Shown one piece after another: positions 14,887 to 23,082 of a DNA stretch of 64,000 nt; positions within the stretch are counted from its first letter, which is position 1; each line of letters begins with the position of its first letter. The notes under the pieces were generated by a model. The model saw only the letters and a program-made list of their open reading frames with translations, made no database searches and had not been told where the DNA came from. Both the position numbers and the translations under genes were made by a program. Source of the stretch: Corynebacterium sp. (lineage in GTDB: Bacteria; Actinomycetota; Actinomycetes; Mycobacteriales; Mycobacteriaceae); the NCBI RefSeq assembly GCF_022712275.1, contig NZ_JALAGU010000011.1, forward strand, positions 17,189 through 81,188, written 5' to 3'.

Positions 14887-16710
14887 CTACGCGGGTTCCG
14901 GTGCGGTGACCGGGGCGGCGTCAGTGCCGCCAACGGAGGTGGATGCCCTGCCAGGGAAGCTGTAGCCGGGCAGCTGCCAGGTCACCGTGTGGGGGATCGG
15001 GCCGTCGGCCAGCCACGGGCAGGCCTCGCTCGCGTCGGTGACGATGAAGGTTCCCCGTTCGACGACGCCCAGCGCGGCGTCGATGACGCGGTACTCGACG
15101 TAGTTGCGCTGGATCGGCTGGGACTCGGTGTAGACGACGACCAGATCGCCGGGTGCATAGTCACAGCGCTTCTGGACAGAGGCGAGGAGCCGTTCATCGT
15201 GGAGGTGGCCTTCGCCGAAGTTCCAGCCCATTATCCCGGAGACCACCGTCTCGCCTTCACGGATGCGGTAGGTGTCTATGTCCACGAACCGGGGCATGAT
15301 GCTGTGCATGGCTCGCCCGGACGTGTGCAGCGAGCGCCAGGCGTTGGCCTTCTGGGTGAACATCTCACCGAGATCCTCGCCGAAGGCGTCCACGATCTGG
15401 GCGGAGTGCTGTGCCCCGCCCTTGACGATGCACTCGTCGATCTTCCGCTCGGCGGCGGCGTCCTTCCAGGCCCAGCAGGTGGCAGCCCAGTTTCCGGCGT
15501 ACTGACGGTAGGAGACGAGGAAGGAGATCCACTCCGGCTTCAGGTTGCCGAGGATCGGCCAGATCAGGATGGAGGCCACGACCACGAGGGCGATCCACGG
15601 GTTGCTGAAGTCCGTCACTGCGAAGCCTGCGCCGGCGTTGTGGCCCCAGAAGAGGAACACGGCGGAGAACATGAAGAAGAGATTCCATTCCAGGGGCACA
15701 GCCAGTGGAATGGTCGAGATGATGAACAGGTGGAAGGACAGGACCGCGAGCAGGGCGAGCAGGGTGACTGTCCGGTTGGTGGAGAACAGGAGCACCAGCG
15801 GGGCGGCACACTCCAGGATCGTGCCCGGGCCGTGGGCCATGAAGTGGGTGAATCCGGAGGGACGCAGGTCGTTCGGGAAGTTCTTGTACAGCTTCCGCTT
15901 GATCCATGTGCCGGGAACCCAGGGGGTGTTGGACATCATCACGGCGACGGTGGGGGAGAAGTGGTGGCCGATCTTGGAGAAGGCTGCGCCGCACCAGACG
16001 ATGACGATGGTGATCTTCGCAGCCAGGATCATGTCGGTGTAGTTGGTGAGCACGGCGAAGGCCAGGAGAATCAGGGGGTACTGCTCGGATCGGGCAGCGA
16101 GGAAGACGGTCTTGTCGCGTAGACCCATCACGCAGATCAGCACGAGGTAGCTGAGGATCGCCCAGGAGGGCAGCAGACCCGCCTTTCCGTCGGGGACGAG
16201 GTCGTGGCGCTGTCCCGGGGCCACCAGGAGGTAGACCAGGTTGGCGAGGATGATGACATAGAGCGCGACATCGAAGACAGTGCGTCGGTCACCGCGGGTG
16301 AAGGGGATCCTCTCCCACGGAGGTTGGCGCAGGGAATTCGGACGCAGCCAGTAGAAGACGCCGCCGAACAACGGCTTGATATTGAAGGACAGCGGGCCGG
16401 AGGACGCGGACAGTCCCAGGATCTCGCAGAGAATCGACCAGACCATCAGTTTGAGGTAGACGATCGGTTCGGTCCACCAGGAGGTGAACTCTCCCCATCC
16501 GCCGAGGTCAGGGGTCGTCAGGCCGACGAGGAGGATACCGAGGCCGATGTAGGCGGCAATCTTGGCGACGTAGAACAGCGTCAGGACCTTCGGGACGCCG
16601 AAGCCGTAGTCGACCCAGTGCTTGTCGAGGACACGGATCCGCTCCTTGAACGGGAGGCGGACGACCGCCTCTGCGCCACAGGGCGGCAGGTCAGGTGTTG
16701 TGAAACCCAT
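14887..16710 (-). CDS. DUF3556-type polytopic membrane protein
   Basis: A 607-residue membrane protein resembling the mycobacterial DUF3556 family. Ten or so hydrophobic segments span about residues 40-410. Conserved-looking loops include SFNIKPLFGGVFYWLRPNSL and NTPWVPGTWIKRKLYKNFP, and FSKIGHHFSP lies in a membrane-proximal stretch. A soluble C-terminal domain (420-607) follows. The central region (WCGAAFSKIGHHF, HFMAHGPGTILECAAPL, SFHLFII) has the look of HTTM/gamma-carboxylase-like bundles, a speculative comparison. Function unknown. Start is ATG at 16710 with AAAGGAAGTACC upstream. It sits between the acyl-CoA synthetase (90 bases upstream) and the oxidoreductase (52 bases downstream), so a membrane-bound lipid modification role is likely. 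Confidence 0.75.
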   Translation of the reverse strand: MGFTTPDLPPCGAEAVVRLPFKERIRVLDKHWVDYGFGVPKVLTLFYVAKIAAYIGLGILLVGLTTPDLGGWGEFTSWWTEPIVYLKLMVWSILCEILGLSASSGPLSFNIKPLFGGVFYWLRPNSLRQPPWERIPFTRGDRRTVFDVALYVIILANLVYLLVAPGQRHDLVPDGKAGLLPSWAILSYLVLICVMGLRDKTVFLAARSEQYPLILLAFAVLTNYTDMILAAKITIVIVWCGAAFSKIGHHFSPTVAVMMSNTPWVPGTWIKRKLYKNFPNDLRPSGFTHFMAHGPGTILECAAPLVLLFSTNRTVTLLALLAVLSFHLFIISTIPLAVPLEWNLFFMFSAVFLFWGHNAGAGFAVTDFSNPWIALVVVASILIWPILGNLKPEWISFLVSYRQYAGNWAATCWAWKDAAAERKIDECIVKGGAQHSAQIVDAFGEDLGEMFTQKANAWRSLHTSGRAMHSIMPRFVDIDTYRIREGETVVSGIMGWNFGEGHLHDERLLASVQKRCDYAPGDLVVVYTESQPIQRNYVEYRVIDAALGVVERGTFIVTDASEACPWLADGPIPHTVTWQLPGYSFPGRASTSVGGTDAAPVTAPEPA

Positions 16711-16800
16711 GGTACTTCCTTTATGTTCACGAAACTTAGGAGTCGGATGGACGAAGGCGCCGGTGACATGTGCGGGCTGCCTGTAGTGGGGGAGTTGAGG

Positions 16801-18291
16801 TCAGGCGGGGGCGAGGAACTGTGCGCGCAGGGTGGGCTTGTCGATCTTTCCCACCGGGTTCTTCGGGATCTCGGCCACGATCTGCAGGTCGACAGGGACC
16901 TTGACCTTCGTGAGATGCGTCCGACAGTGCGCCAGCAGGTCTGCTGCGGTGAGTGGACTTCCCTGCATCAGCGACACCACGGCGACCGGCTCCTCGCCGA
17001 GGACCCGGTGGGGCCGGGCAACGACCGCGGCTTCCAGGACACCGTCGGCACCGTGGAGCACGGCCTCGATCTCCCTGGGGTAGATGTTCTCCCCGCCGCG
17101 GATGATCATGTCCTTGACCCGGTCGATGAGGGTCAGGTACCCATCCTCGTCGAGGTGGCCGATATCGCCGGTGTGCAACCATCCGTCGACCACGGTTCCG
17201 GCGGTCGCTTCCGGAAGGTTGAGATAGCCCTGCATGACGGTCGGACCGGAGACGATGACCTCACCGGCGGTACCGGTCGGGACATCGTCGCCGGCCTCAT
17301 CCACGACGCGGATGGTCTGGCCCGGCATGGCGGGGCCGACTGTCCCCACCTTCTGCTTCCCGTGGACCGGGTTGCAGGCGCTGCAGCAGGTGCCCTCGGT
17401 CAGTCCGTAGCCTTCGGCGACAGTGGCCCCGAACTGCTCGCTGACCCTGGTCAGTAGTTCGGGGGATGCCGGAGCAGCGCCGCAGATGATGAACTGCAGG
17501 GAGTCCGTGGCGGGGCGTCCTTCCGGGGGAAGGTCTGTGAGACGGGAGAGGATCGTCGGTACGCTCGAGAAGTAGGTTGGACGGTGCTGCTCGATCAGCT
17601 CCAGGAACGGCCTCGGTGCGAACCTCTCGACGAGGGTGACCTGTGCACCGCACCGCAGCGGGGTGAGGATGCTGACAAGGATCGCATTGACGTGGAACAG
17701 CGGTAGAACGAGAATGCAGTGGTCGGTGGAGTCGGTCCTCATCCGCTCCTCCATCGCCGCCGACATGGCGTCCAGCTGGGTGTGGCCGAGCATCGCACCC
17801 TTCGGGCGGCCGGTGGATCCGCTGGTGTAGACCACCAGGGCGGTGTCGTTACCGGTGATCACGTAGGGGGTATCGGCCCCGGACGCTGCCTCCGGTGCGA
17901 CCTCGTTGCCGTCCTCGATGAGGGTGGTGACGGTGGTGACGTCGACGGTGCGTACCTGACGCGCGAAGCGCGCCGGGTCGGCACAGACGACCGTGCGTGC
18001 CCCGGAATCCTCCAGCTGGCGCATGGCCTCGCTGTCCGTGAACACCGGGTTGATCGGGGTGACGGTGGCACCGAGATACCAGGCGCCGAACATGGTCACG
18101 ACGAACTCGCAGCAGTTCGGGAGCATCACGGCGACCACGTCACCGGGGGACACCCCCTGCTCCCGGAGGAGATCGGCGACCGCCCGGGACCGGTCGGCGG
18201 TCTCCCGGTAGGTCAGGCAGTGGTGGTTGTCCCGGATGCAGGGACGGTCCTGCCTGTCATCGGGGACGTTCCACGGCAGATATGTGAACAA
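16801..18291 (-). CDS. Acyl-CoA synthetase / AMP-dependent ligase (ANL family)
   Basis: Adenylates a carboxylic acid and transfers it to CoA. Visible motifs are the P-loop ALVVYTSGSTGRPKGAM, the A5-type GYGLTEGTC, the A7/A8 WLHTGDIGHLDEDGYLTLIDR, the hinge KDMIIRGGENIYPREIE, and the catalytic-Lys motif PVGKIDKP near the C-terminus. A TTG at 18291 is preceded by AGGAGG at seven bases, so I take a 496-residue protein starting TTG-Phe-Thr-Tyr. An in-frame ATG at 18372 has no ribosome site and would add 27 residues. First gene of the four-gene operon, 80 bases below a GlxR-type palindrome. The acid could be a medium- or long-chain fatty acid or an aromatic acid. Confidence 0.85.
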   Translation of the reverse strand: MFTYLPWNVPDDRQDRPCIRDNHHCLTYRETADRSRAVADLLREQGVSPGDVVAVMLPNCCEFVVTMFGAWYLGATVTPINPVFTDSEAMRQLEDSGARTVVCADPARFARQVRTVDVTTVTTLIEDGNEVAPEAASGADTPYVITGNDTALVVYTSGSTGRPKGAMLGHTQLDAMSAAMEERMRTDSTDHCILVLPLFHVNAILVSILTPLRCGAQVTLVERFAPRPFLELIEQHRPTYFSSVPTILSRLTDLPPEGRPATDSLQFIICGAAPASPELLTRVSEQFGATVAEGYGLTEGTCCSACNPVHGKQKVGTVGPAMPGQTIRVVDEAGDDVPTGTAGEVIVSGPTVMQGYLNLPEATAGTVVDGWLHTGDIGHLDEDGYLTLIDRVKDMIIRGGENIYPREIEAVLHGADGVLEAAVVARPHRVLGEEPVAVVSLMQGSPLTAADLLAHCRTHLTKVKVPVDLQIVAEIPKNPVGKIDKPTLRAQFLAPA

Positions 18292-18380
18292 CGGGGTGCC
18301 TCCTTGTTGACGACGGTGGAGACCGGGGTCGACGGGACTGTCCCGGGGCCTCTCGATCTTTTCCACCACCATAGGAAGTA

Positions 18381-18396
18381 TGTGAGGAGGGTCACA
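18381..18396. promoter_or_regulatory. GlxR/CRP-type operator TGTGA-N6-TCACA
   Basis: TGTGAGGAGGGTCACA is a perfect match to the corynebacterial GlxR consensus half-sites TGTGA and TCACA with a six-base spacer. It lies between glpK and the acyl-CoA synthetase gene. It abuts a -10-like CATACT on the minus strand, so binding there would be expected to repress; activation is possible if the true start lies further downstream. Confidence 0.7.
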
Positions 18397-18483
18397 TCGT
18401 CCTGTGCCGACAATCTTCTGCGCAGCTGTTGTGCACGGTGACCAAGAGCCGACTGGGGGAGGCGCAGACAGCCGGGGAGCGTC

Positions 18484-20067
18484 TCACGCCCAACCGACGG
18501 AGCGCTCCACGGCCTTGTTCCACAGGGCGAAGGCGGCGTCCCGCTCCTCCTCGGAGTCATTGGGCATGTAGGTCTCCTTCTCCTGCCACAGCGACCGGAT
18601 CTCGGCGACATCGGCGAAGAACCCGACCGCCAGTCCCGCGGCATAGGCTGCGCCCAGTGCCGTGGTCTCGGCGACCTCCGGCACCGTCACCGGGACCCCC
18701 AGCTGATCAGCCTGGAACTGCATGAGCAGCGAATTCACCACCATGCCACCGTCGGCCCGCAGCCGGGTCAGCGGCACACCTGCGTCCGCGTTCATCGCGG
18801 CCACAACCTCGCGGGTCTGGAAGGCCGTGGCCTCCAGCGCGGCCCGTGAGATGTGCGCCTTGGTGACGTACCTGGTCAGGCCGACGATCACGCCCCTGGC
18901 GTCCGGCACCCAGCGCGGGGCCAGCAGGCCGGAGAAGGCCGGCACGACCACACAACCGCCGTTGTCGTCGACACTGCGGGCCAGCCCCTCGATCTGCGAG
19001 GAGTCGGCGAAGAAGCCCAGATTGTCGCGCAGCCACTGCACCAGCGAACCGGTGACCGCCACCGATCCCTCCAGGGCATAGACCGCCGGGGCGTCCCCGA
19101 GCTGGTAGGCGACCGTGGTGATCAGCCCGTGCTCCGAGGTCTTCGGTTCCGTGCCCGTGTTGAGCAGCAGGAAGTTGCCGGTGCCGTAGGTGCACTTCGC
19201 CTCACCGGGCTCAGTGCACGCCTGGCCGAAGGTCGCCGCCTGCTGGTCGCCGAGGATGCCCGCGATGGGGACGCCGTGCACCGGGCCCGAGCGCTGCACC
19301 TTGTCGATGACCTCGGAGGAACTGATGATCTCCGGTAGCAGGGACATCGGGATCCCCAGTCGCTCACACAGTTCAGGATCCCACTGCCGGGTCCGGATGT
19401 CCATGAGCATGGTGCGCGAGGCATTGGTCACGTCGGTGACATGACGGGCGCGCGGCTGGCGTCCCCGGGCAGGACGCCCGGACCGGCGTGTCGAGCGGGT
19501 CAGTTCCCAGATGATCCAGGTGTCCATGGTGCCCACGGCGAGCTCGCCGCGCTCGGCACGCTCACGTACACCCGGCACATTGTCGAGGATCCAGCGGATC
19601 TTCGGGCCCGCGAAGTACGTGGAGACCGGCAGCCCGGTCCGCTCCCGGAACATGTCCCCGTCCCCGGCTGATTCCAGGTCCTCGCAGATGGGGGTGGTGC
19701 GGGTGTCCTGCCAGACGATGGCGTTGTACACCGGCTCGCCGGTCTCCCGGTCCCAGATGACCGTCGTCTCGCGTTGGTTGGTGATCCCCAGTGCGGCGAT
19801 GTCCTCGGTGCCGATGTCCGCCCGGGCCACGGCGTCCGCGATGACGCGGCGGGCATTCAGCCGGATCTCCTCGGGGTCATGCTCCACCCACCCCGGGTGC
19901 GGGAAGATCTGCCGGTGCTCCAGCTGGCTCACCGAGACGACAGCACCGCGGGCGTCGAAGACGATCGCGCGGGTGGAGGTGGTGCCCTGGTCGAGGGCGA
20001 GGATGAACCCCTTGTCGGAGTCGCTGCCGGACCCCGGGTGACGGAAACGCGAGAACAGGTCGGCCAT
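18484..20067 (-). CDS. glpK: Glycerol kinase
   Basis: Phosphorylates glycerol to glycerol-3-phosphate (FGGY family, cytoplasm). The 527-residue sequence has the N-terminal phosphate loop ALDQGTTSTRAI (24-35), the glycerol-binding TNQRETT (96-102), ATP-site GILGDQQAATFGQ, and SVAVTGSLVQWLRDNL. Between WELT and HVTDVTNASRTM (about residues 190-208) it carries an Arg-rich stretch RSTRRSGRPARGRQPRARH, where relatives usually have a short Gly-rich turn. The gene starts at ATG 20067, 16 bases after accBC, so it is probably co-transcribed with it, an unusual partnership. No glpF or glpD is in the window. Confidence 0.95.
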   Translation of the reverse strand: MADLFSRFRHPGSGSDSDKGFILALDQGTTSTRAIVFDARGAVVSVSQLEHRQIFPHPGWVEHDPEEIRLNARRVIADAVARADIGTEDIAALGITNQRETTVIWDRETGEPVYNAIVWQDTRTTPICEDLESAGDGDMFRERTGLPVSTYFAGPKIRWILDNVPGVRERAERGELAVGTMDTWIIWELTRSTRRSGRPARGRQPRARHVTDVTNASRTMLMDIRTRQWDPELCERLGIPMSLLPEIISSSEVIDKVQRSGPVHGVPIAGILGDQQAATFGQACTEPGEAKCTYGTGNFLLLNTGTEPKTSEHGLITTVAYQLGDAPAVYALEGSVAVTGSLVQWLRDNLGFFADSSQIEGLARSVDDNGGCVVVPAFSGLLAPRWVPDARGVIVGLTRYVTKAHISRAALEATAFQTREVVAAMNADAGVPLTRLRADGGMVVNSLLMQFQADQLGVPVTVPEVAETTALGAAYAAGLAVGFFADVAEIRSLWQEKETYMPNDSEEERDAAFALWNKAVERSVGWA

Positions 20068-20083
20068 CAGTGGTCCCCCCGGG

Positions 20084-21859
20084 TCACACCAGCTGCAGCA
20101 TAAGCTGGGACTTCTTCACACCGTCACCGGCGGCGACCGCCAGCCCTGCCACGGTGCCGGCCTTGTGCGCCTTCACCGCGTTCTCCATCTTCATGGCTTC
20201 GAGCACCAGCACCGGATCACCCTTGGCGACCTGAGCACCGTCCTCGACGAGGACGGTCACCACGGTGCCCTGCATCGGGGCGAGCACGTCGTCACCGGAG
20301 GCAGCGGCGGACGCGCCACCGGAGGACTTGCGAGGCGCACGACGTGCCGTGCCACCGTTACCGACGAGATCGCCGGGCACGGAGACCTCCAGCCGACGAC
20401 CGTCGACCTCGACCGCGATGGTGCGCGGCGGGACGGCATCCGCCTCGGCCGGATCGCCGTCGAAGGCGGGGACGCGGTTGTCCCACTCCTCCTCGATCCA
20501 GCGGGTGTACACGGTGAAGGATGTCACCTCCGGGTCAGAAAGCTCCGGGGCGAACGCCGGATCGGCGACCACGGCGCGGTGGAACGGGATGACCGTCGGC
20601 AGCCCCTCGACCGTGTACTCGTCGAGTGCGCGGGCGGCGCGCTGCAGTGCCTCGGCGCGGGTCTCACCGGTGATGATGAGCTTGGCCAGCATCGAGTCGA
20701 ACTGGCCGCCGACAACGGAACCCTGCTCCACACCGGAGTCCATGCGAACGCCGGGGCCGGCAGGCTCGCGGTAGGTGGTGAGGGCACCGGGGGCGGGCAT
20801 GAAGTTCGCGGCGGCGTCCTCCCCGTTGATCCGGAACTCGATGGCGTGGCCGCGGATCTCCGGATCGGTGGTGCGGGACAGTTCGCGGCCCTCGGCGATG
20901 CGGAACTGCTCGCGGACCAGGTCCCAGCCGGTGACCTGCTCGGTGACCGGGTGCTCGACCTGCAGTCGGGTGTTGACCTCCAGGAAGGAGATCAGACCGT
21001 CGGCGCCGACGAGGTACTCGACGGTGCCGGCACCGTGGTAGCCGGCCTCCCGCATGATCGCCTTGGCGGACTCCCGTAGCCGGGTGTCCTGCTCCTCGGT
21101 GAGGAAGGGGGCCGGGGCCTCCTCCACGAGCTTCTGGAAACGGCGCTGCAGCGAGCAGTCACGGGTGGACGCCACGACGACGTTGCCGTGGGTGTCGGCG
21201 AGCACCTGGCACTCGACGTGCCGGGCCCGGTCGAGGTACCGCTCGACGAAGCACTCTCCGCGGCCGAAGGCCTTCTCGGCCTCACGGGTCGCGGACCCGA
21301 AGAGTTCCGGGATCTCTTCGACGGTGTGGGCGACCTTCATGCCGCGCCCACCGCCGCCGAAGGCGGCCTTGATGGCGACCGGCAGGCCGTGCTCGGCCGC
21401 GAAGTCGACGATCTCCTGCGCGTCCGCTACCGGCTCAGGGGTGCCGGGAGCCATCGGGGCGTCGACCTTCTCGGCGTAGTGCCGGGCGGTGACCTTGTCC
21501 CCGAGCTCACGGATGGCGCGCGGGGAGGGGCCGATCCACGTCAGCCCGGCATCCTCCACTGCCTGGGCGAAGTCGGCGTTCTCGGAGAGGAACCCGTAGC
21601 CCGGGTGGACGGCGTCCGCACCGGAGCGGGTCGCGGCGTCGACGATCTTGACGATGTCGAGGTAGGTCTCGGCAGAAGTCTCGCCACCCAGGTTGAAGGC
21701 CTCGTCGGCCATGCGCACGAAGGGGGAGTCGGCGTCCGGCGTGGCGTAGACGACGGCGGAGGCGATGCCCTCGTCGCGCGCGGCCCGGATGACCCGGACC
21801 GCGATCTCGCCTCGGTTGGCGATCAGGACCTTGCTGATCTTCCGGTGTTCTGCCGGCAC
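20084..21859 (-). CDS. accBC: Acyl-CoA carboxylase alpha subunit (biotin carboxylase + biotin carrier)
   Basis: Carboxylates its own biotin for transfer to acyl-CoA by a beta subunit such as AccD1. The 591 residues match the C. glutamicum AccBC length. The biotin carboxylase N-domain (KVLIANRGEIAVRVIRAARD, 9-28) is followed by ATP-grasp with AAFGGGGRGMKV and EVNTRLQVEHPVTEQVTG. The C-terminal biotinyl domain has the EAMKM site with Lys557. Start is GTG at 21859 with GAGGAG upstream. A 26-bp near-perfect palindrome sits in its leader at 21924-21949. Followed at 16 bases by glpK. AccD1 and AccE lie 2 kb upstream on the same strand, and BirA, which biotinylates Lys557, is next to them. Confidence 0.96.
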   Translation of the reverse strand: MPAEHRKISKVLIANRGEIAVRVIRAARDEGIASAVVYATPDADSPFVRMADEAFNLGGETSAETYLDIVKIVDAATRSGADAVHPGYGFLSENADFAQAVEDAGLTWIGPSPRAIRELGDKVTARHYAEKVDAPMAPGTPEPVADAQEIVDFAAEHGLPVAIKAAFGGGGRGMKVAHTVEEIPELFGSATREAEKAFGRGECFVERYLDRARHVECQVLADTHGNVVVASTRDCSLQRRFQKLVEEAPAPFLTEEQDTRLRESAKAIMREAGYHGAGTVEYLVGADGLISFLEVNTRLQVEHPVTEQVTGWDLVREQFRIAEGRELSRTTDPEIRGHAIEFRINGEDAAANFMPAPGALTTYREPAGPGVRMDSGVEQGSVVGGQFDSMLAKLIITGETRAEALQRAARALDEYTVEGLPTVIPFHRAVVADPAFAPELSDPEVTSFTVYTRWIEEEWDNRVPAFDGDPAEADAVPPRTIAVEVDGRRLEVSVPGDLVGNGGTARRAPRKSSGGASAAASGDDVLAPMQGTVVTVLVEDGAQVAKGDPVLVLEAMKMENAVKAHKAGTVAGLAVAAGDGVKKSQLMLQLV

Positions 21860-21900
21860 GTGTTCTCCTCTTTCTTGTACTTCATTCGTCGCCGCTCAAA

Positions 21901-21916
21901 GGTTGCGGTGGCAACC
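21901..21916. repeat. Small inverted repeat in the accBC leader
   Basis: GGTTGC-GGTG-GCAACC: six-base stem, four-base loop, 42 bases upstream of the accBC GTG start. No T tract follows. It may be a leader-RNA hairpin or part of an operator with the neighbouring 26-bp palindrome. Confidence 0.5.
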
Positions 21917-21923
21917 GTTCGAC

Positions 21924-21949
21924 GCTACTACGGAATCCACCGTAGTAGC
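21924..21949. promoter_or_regulatory. 26-bp palindrome between the rhodanese gene and accBC
   Basis: A ten-base perfect inverted repeat, GCTACTACGG and CCGTAGTAGC, is separated by AATCCA. It lies 65 bases upstream of accBC and 28 bases downstream of the rhodanese stop. With no U tract it is more likely an operator for a dimeric (for example TetR-type) regulator of accBC, or a processing hairpin, than a simple terminator. Confidence 0.6.
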
Positions 21950-21977
21950 CACCCCCGCTGTTACAGCCGCGAATTTC

Positions 21978-22808
21978 CTACTGATCCGCGGTGACCGGCA
22001 TGCGGACCATGTTGCCCCACTCGGACCAGGACCCGTCGTAGCAGCGCACGGCGTCCCGGCCGAGCAGATGGTGCAGCACGAACCACAGGTGAGCGGCACG
22101 TTCACCGGTCTGGCAGTAGGTCGCGACCGGGGAGTTAGCGTCGAGGTCGGCGAAGGCGTCCTCCAGGTCGTCCCGGGAGTGGAAGCGGCCGTTGGGTCGG
22201 ATCGAGGCCGACGGGGCGATGTTCGCGGCACCGGGGATGTGGCCCGCGGCGAACTCCGGTGCATCCCGCAGGTCGAGGAGCTGCAGATCCCCGTTGTCCC
22301 TGAGGTCGGTGAGCATCTCGTCGACGAAGATGCGGTGGCTCAGGTCATCGCGTTCGACCACCGGGTAACCCCGGGTCGGTCCGGGAGGGGCGTCGTAGGA
22401 GGTTTCGCGTTCCTCCTGCATCCATGCCTCCCGGCCACCGTCGAGCAGACGGACATCGGGGTGACCGAAAAGTTCGAAGACCCAGAAGGCGTAGGACGCC
22501 CACAGATTGGACTCGTCGCCGTAGATCACCACGGTGTCGTCGCGGGTGATGCCCTTGTCGTCCATGAGGCGGGCGAAGGCCTCGCCGTCGAGGAAGTCGC
22601 GGCACACCGGGTCGCCGAGGTCACCGTGGAGGTCGATACGGATGGCGGTCGGCAGGTGGCCGATGTTGTAGAGGATGCTGTCAGAGTCTGACTCGACGAC
22701 CTTGAGTCCGGACCCGCCCAGCTTCGCGCCCAGCCAGGAACTCGTCACGAGCCGTTCCGGATGGGCGTACTGCTGCAACGAGGGGGTGGGGTCATACTCG
22801 ATTCCCAT
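21978..22808 (-). CDS. thtR: Thiosulfate sulfurtransferase (two-domain rhodanese)
   Basis: Transfers sulfane sulfur from thiosulfate or mercaptopyruvate to thiophilic acceptors. The 276-residue protein has two rhodanese folds: an inactive N-domain (about 20-140, with YNIGHLPTAIRIDLHGDL and GHPDVRLLDGG) and a catalytic C-domain (155-270) with Cys232 in TYCQTGERAAH. ATG at 22808 has GAAAGG upstream, and TACACT at 22842-22847 could serve as -10. It stands between accBC and maf, as in C. glutamicum. The acyl-CoA carboxylase connection appears positional only. Confidence 0.93.
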   Translation of the reverse strand: MGIEYDPTPSLQQYAHPERLVTSSWLGAKLGGSGLKVVESDSDSILYNIGHLPTAIRIDLHGDLGDPVCRDFLDGEAFARLMDDKGITRDDTVVIYGDESNLWASYAFWVFELFGHPDVRLLDGGREAWMQEERETSYDAPPGPTRGYPVVERDDLSHRIFVDEMLTDLRDNGDLQLLDLRDAPEFAAGHIPGAANIAPSASIRPNGRFHSRDDLEDAFADLDANSPVATYCQTGERAAHLWFVLHHLLGRDAVRCYDGSWSEWGNMVRMPVTADQ

Positions 22809-23082
22809 GGGTGCGGGTACCGCCTTTCATGTCTGGTGGACAGTGTAACGGTGGTGGTGGGCAGATGTGACCTGTGGGGCGGGAAGGAGTGGGCTGTGGT
22901 GCAGGTGACTGAGATTTACCGGGGGAGTGGTAGATACACCGCATCCGCCGCACTCACACGCGAAGAGCAGGAAATCTGCCACCGCTCAGGTCGTTTTCCC
23001 GGGTGGAAAGGGATCTGAGAGGTGGTGGATTCCCGTGGAGTATCGGAGGGGCGGGGATGGCGGGGAATGCCGGAGCTGCAGA
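22809..23082. other. 274-base intergenic region upstream of the rhodanese gene
   Basis: It contains the likely rhodanese promoter (-10 TACACT on the minus strand at 22842-22847, leader about 25 nt with GAAAGG). The remainder shows no convincing gene, hairpin or known operator. It also follows the maf stop (minus strand) without a clear terminator. Confidence 0.45.

Noticed and set aside
18292..18372. Start of the acyl-CoA synthetase at ATG 18372
   Set aside because: No ribosome site and close to the promoter; the TTG at 18291 has AGGAGG at ideal spacing. It remains an alternative.
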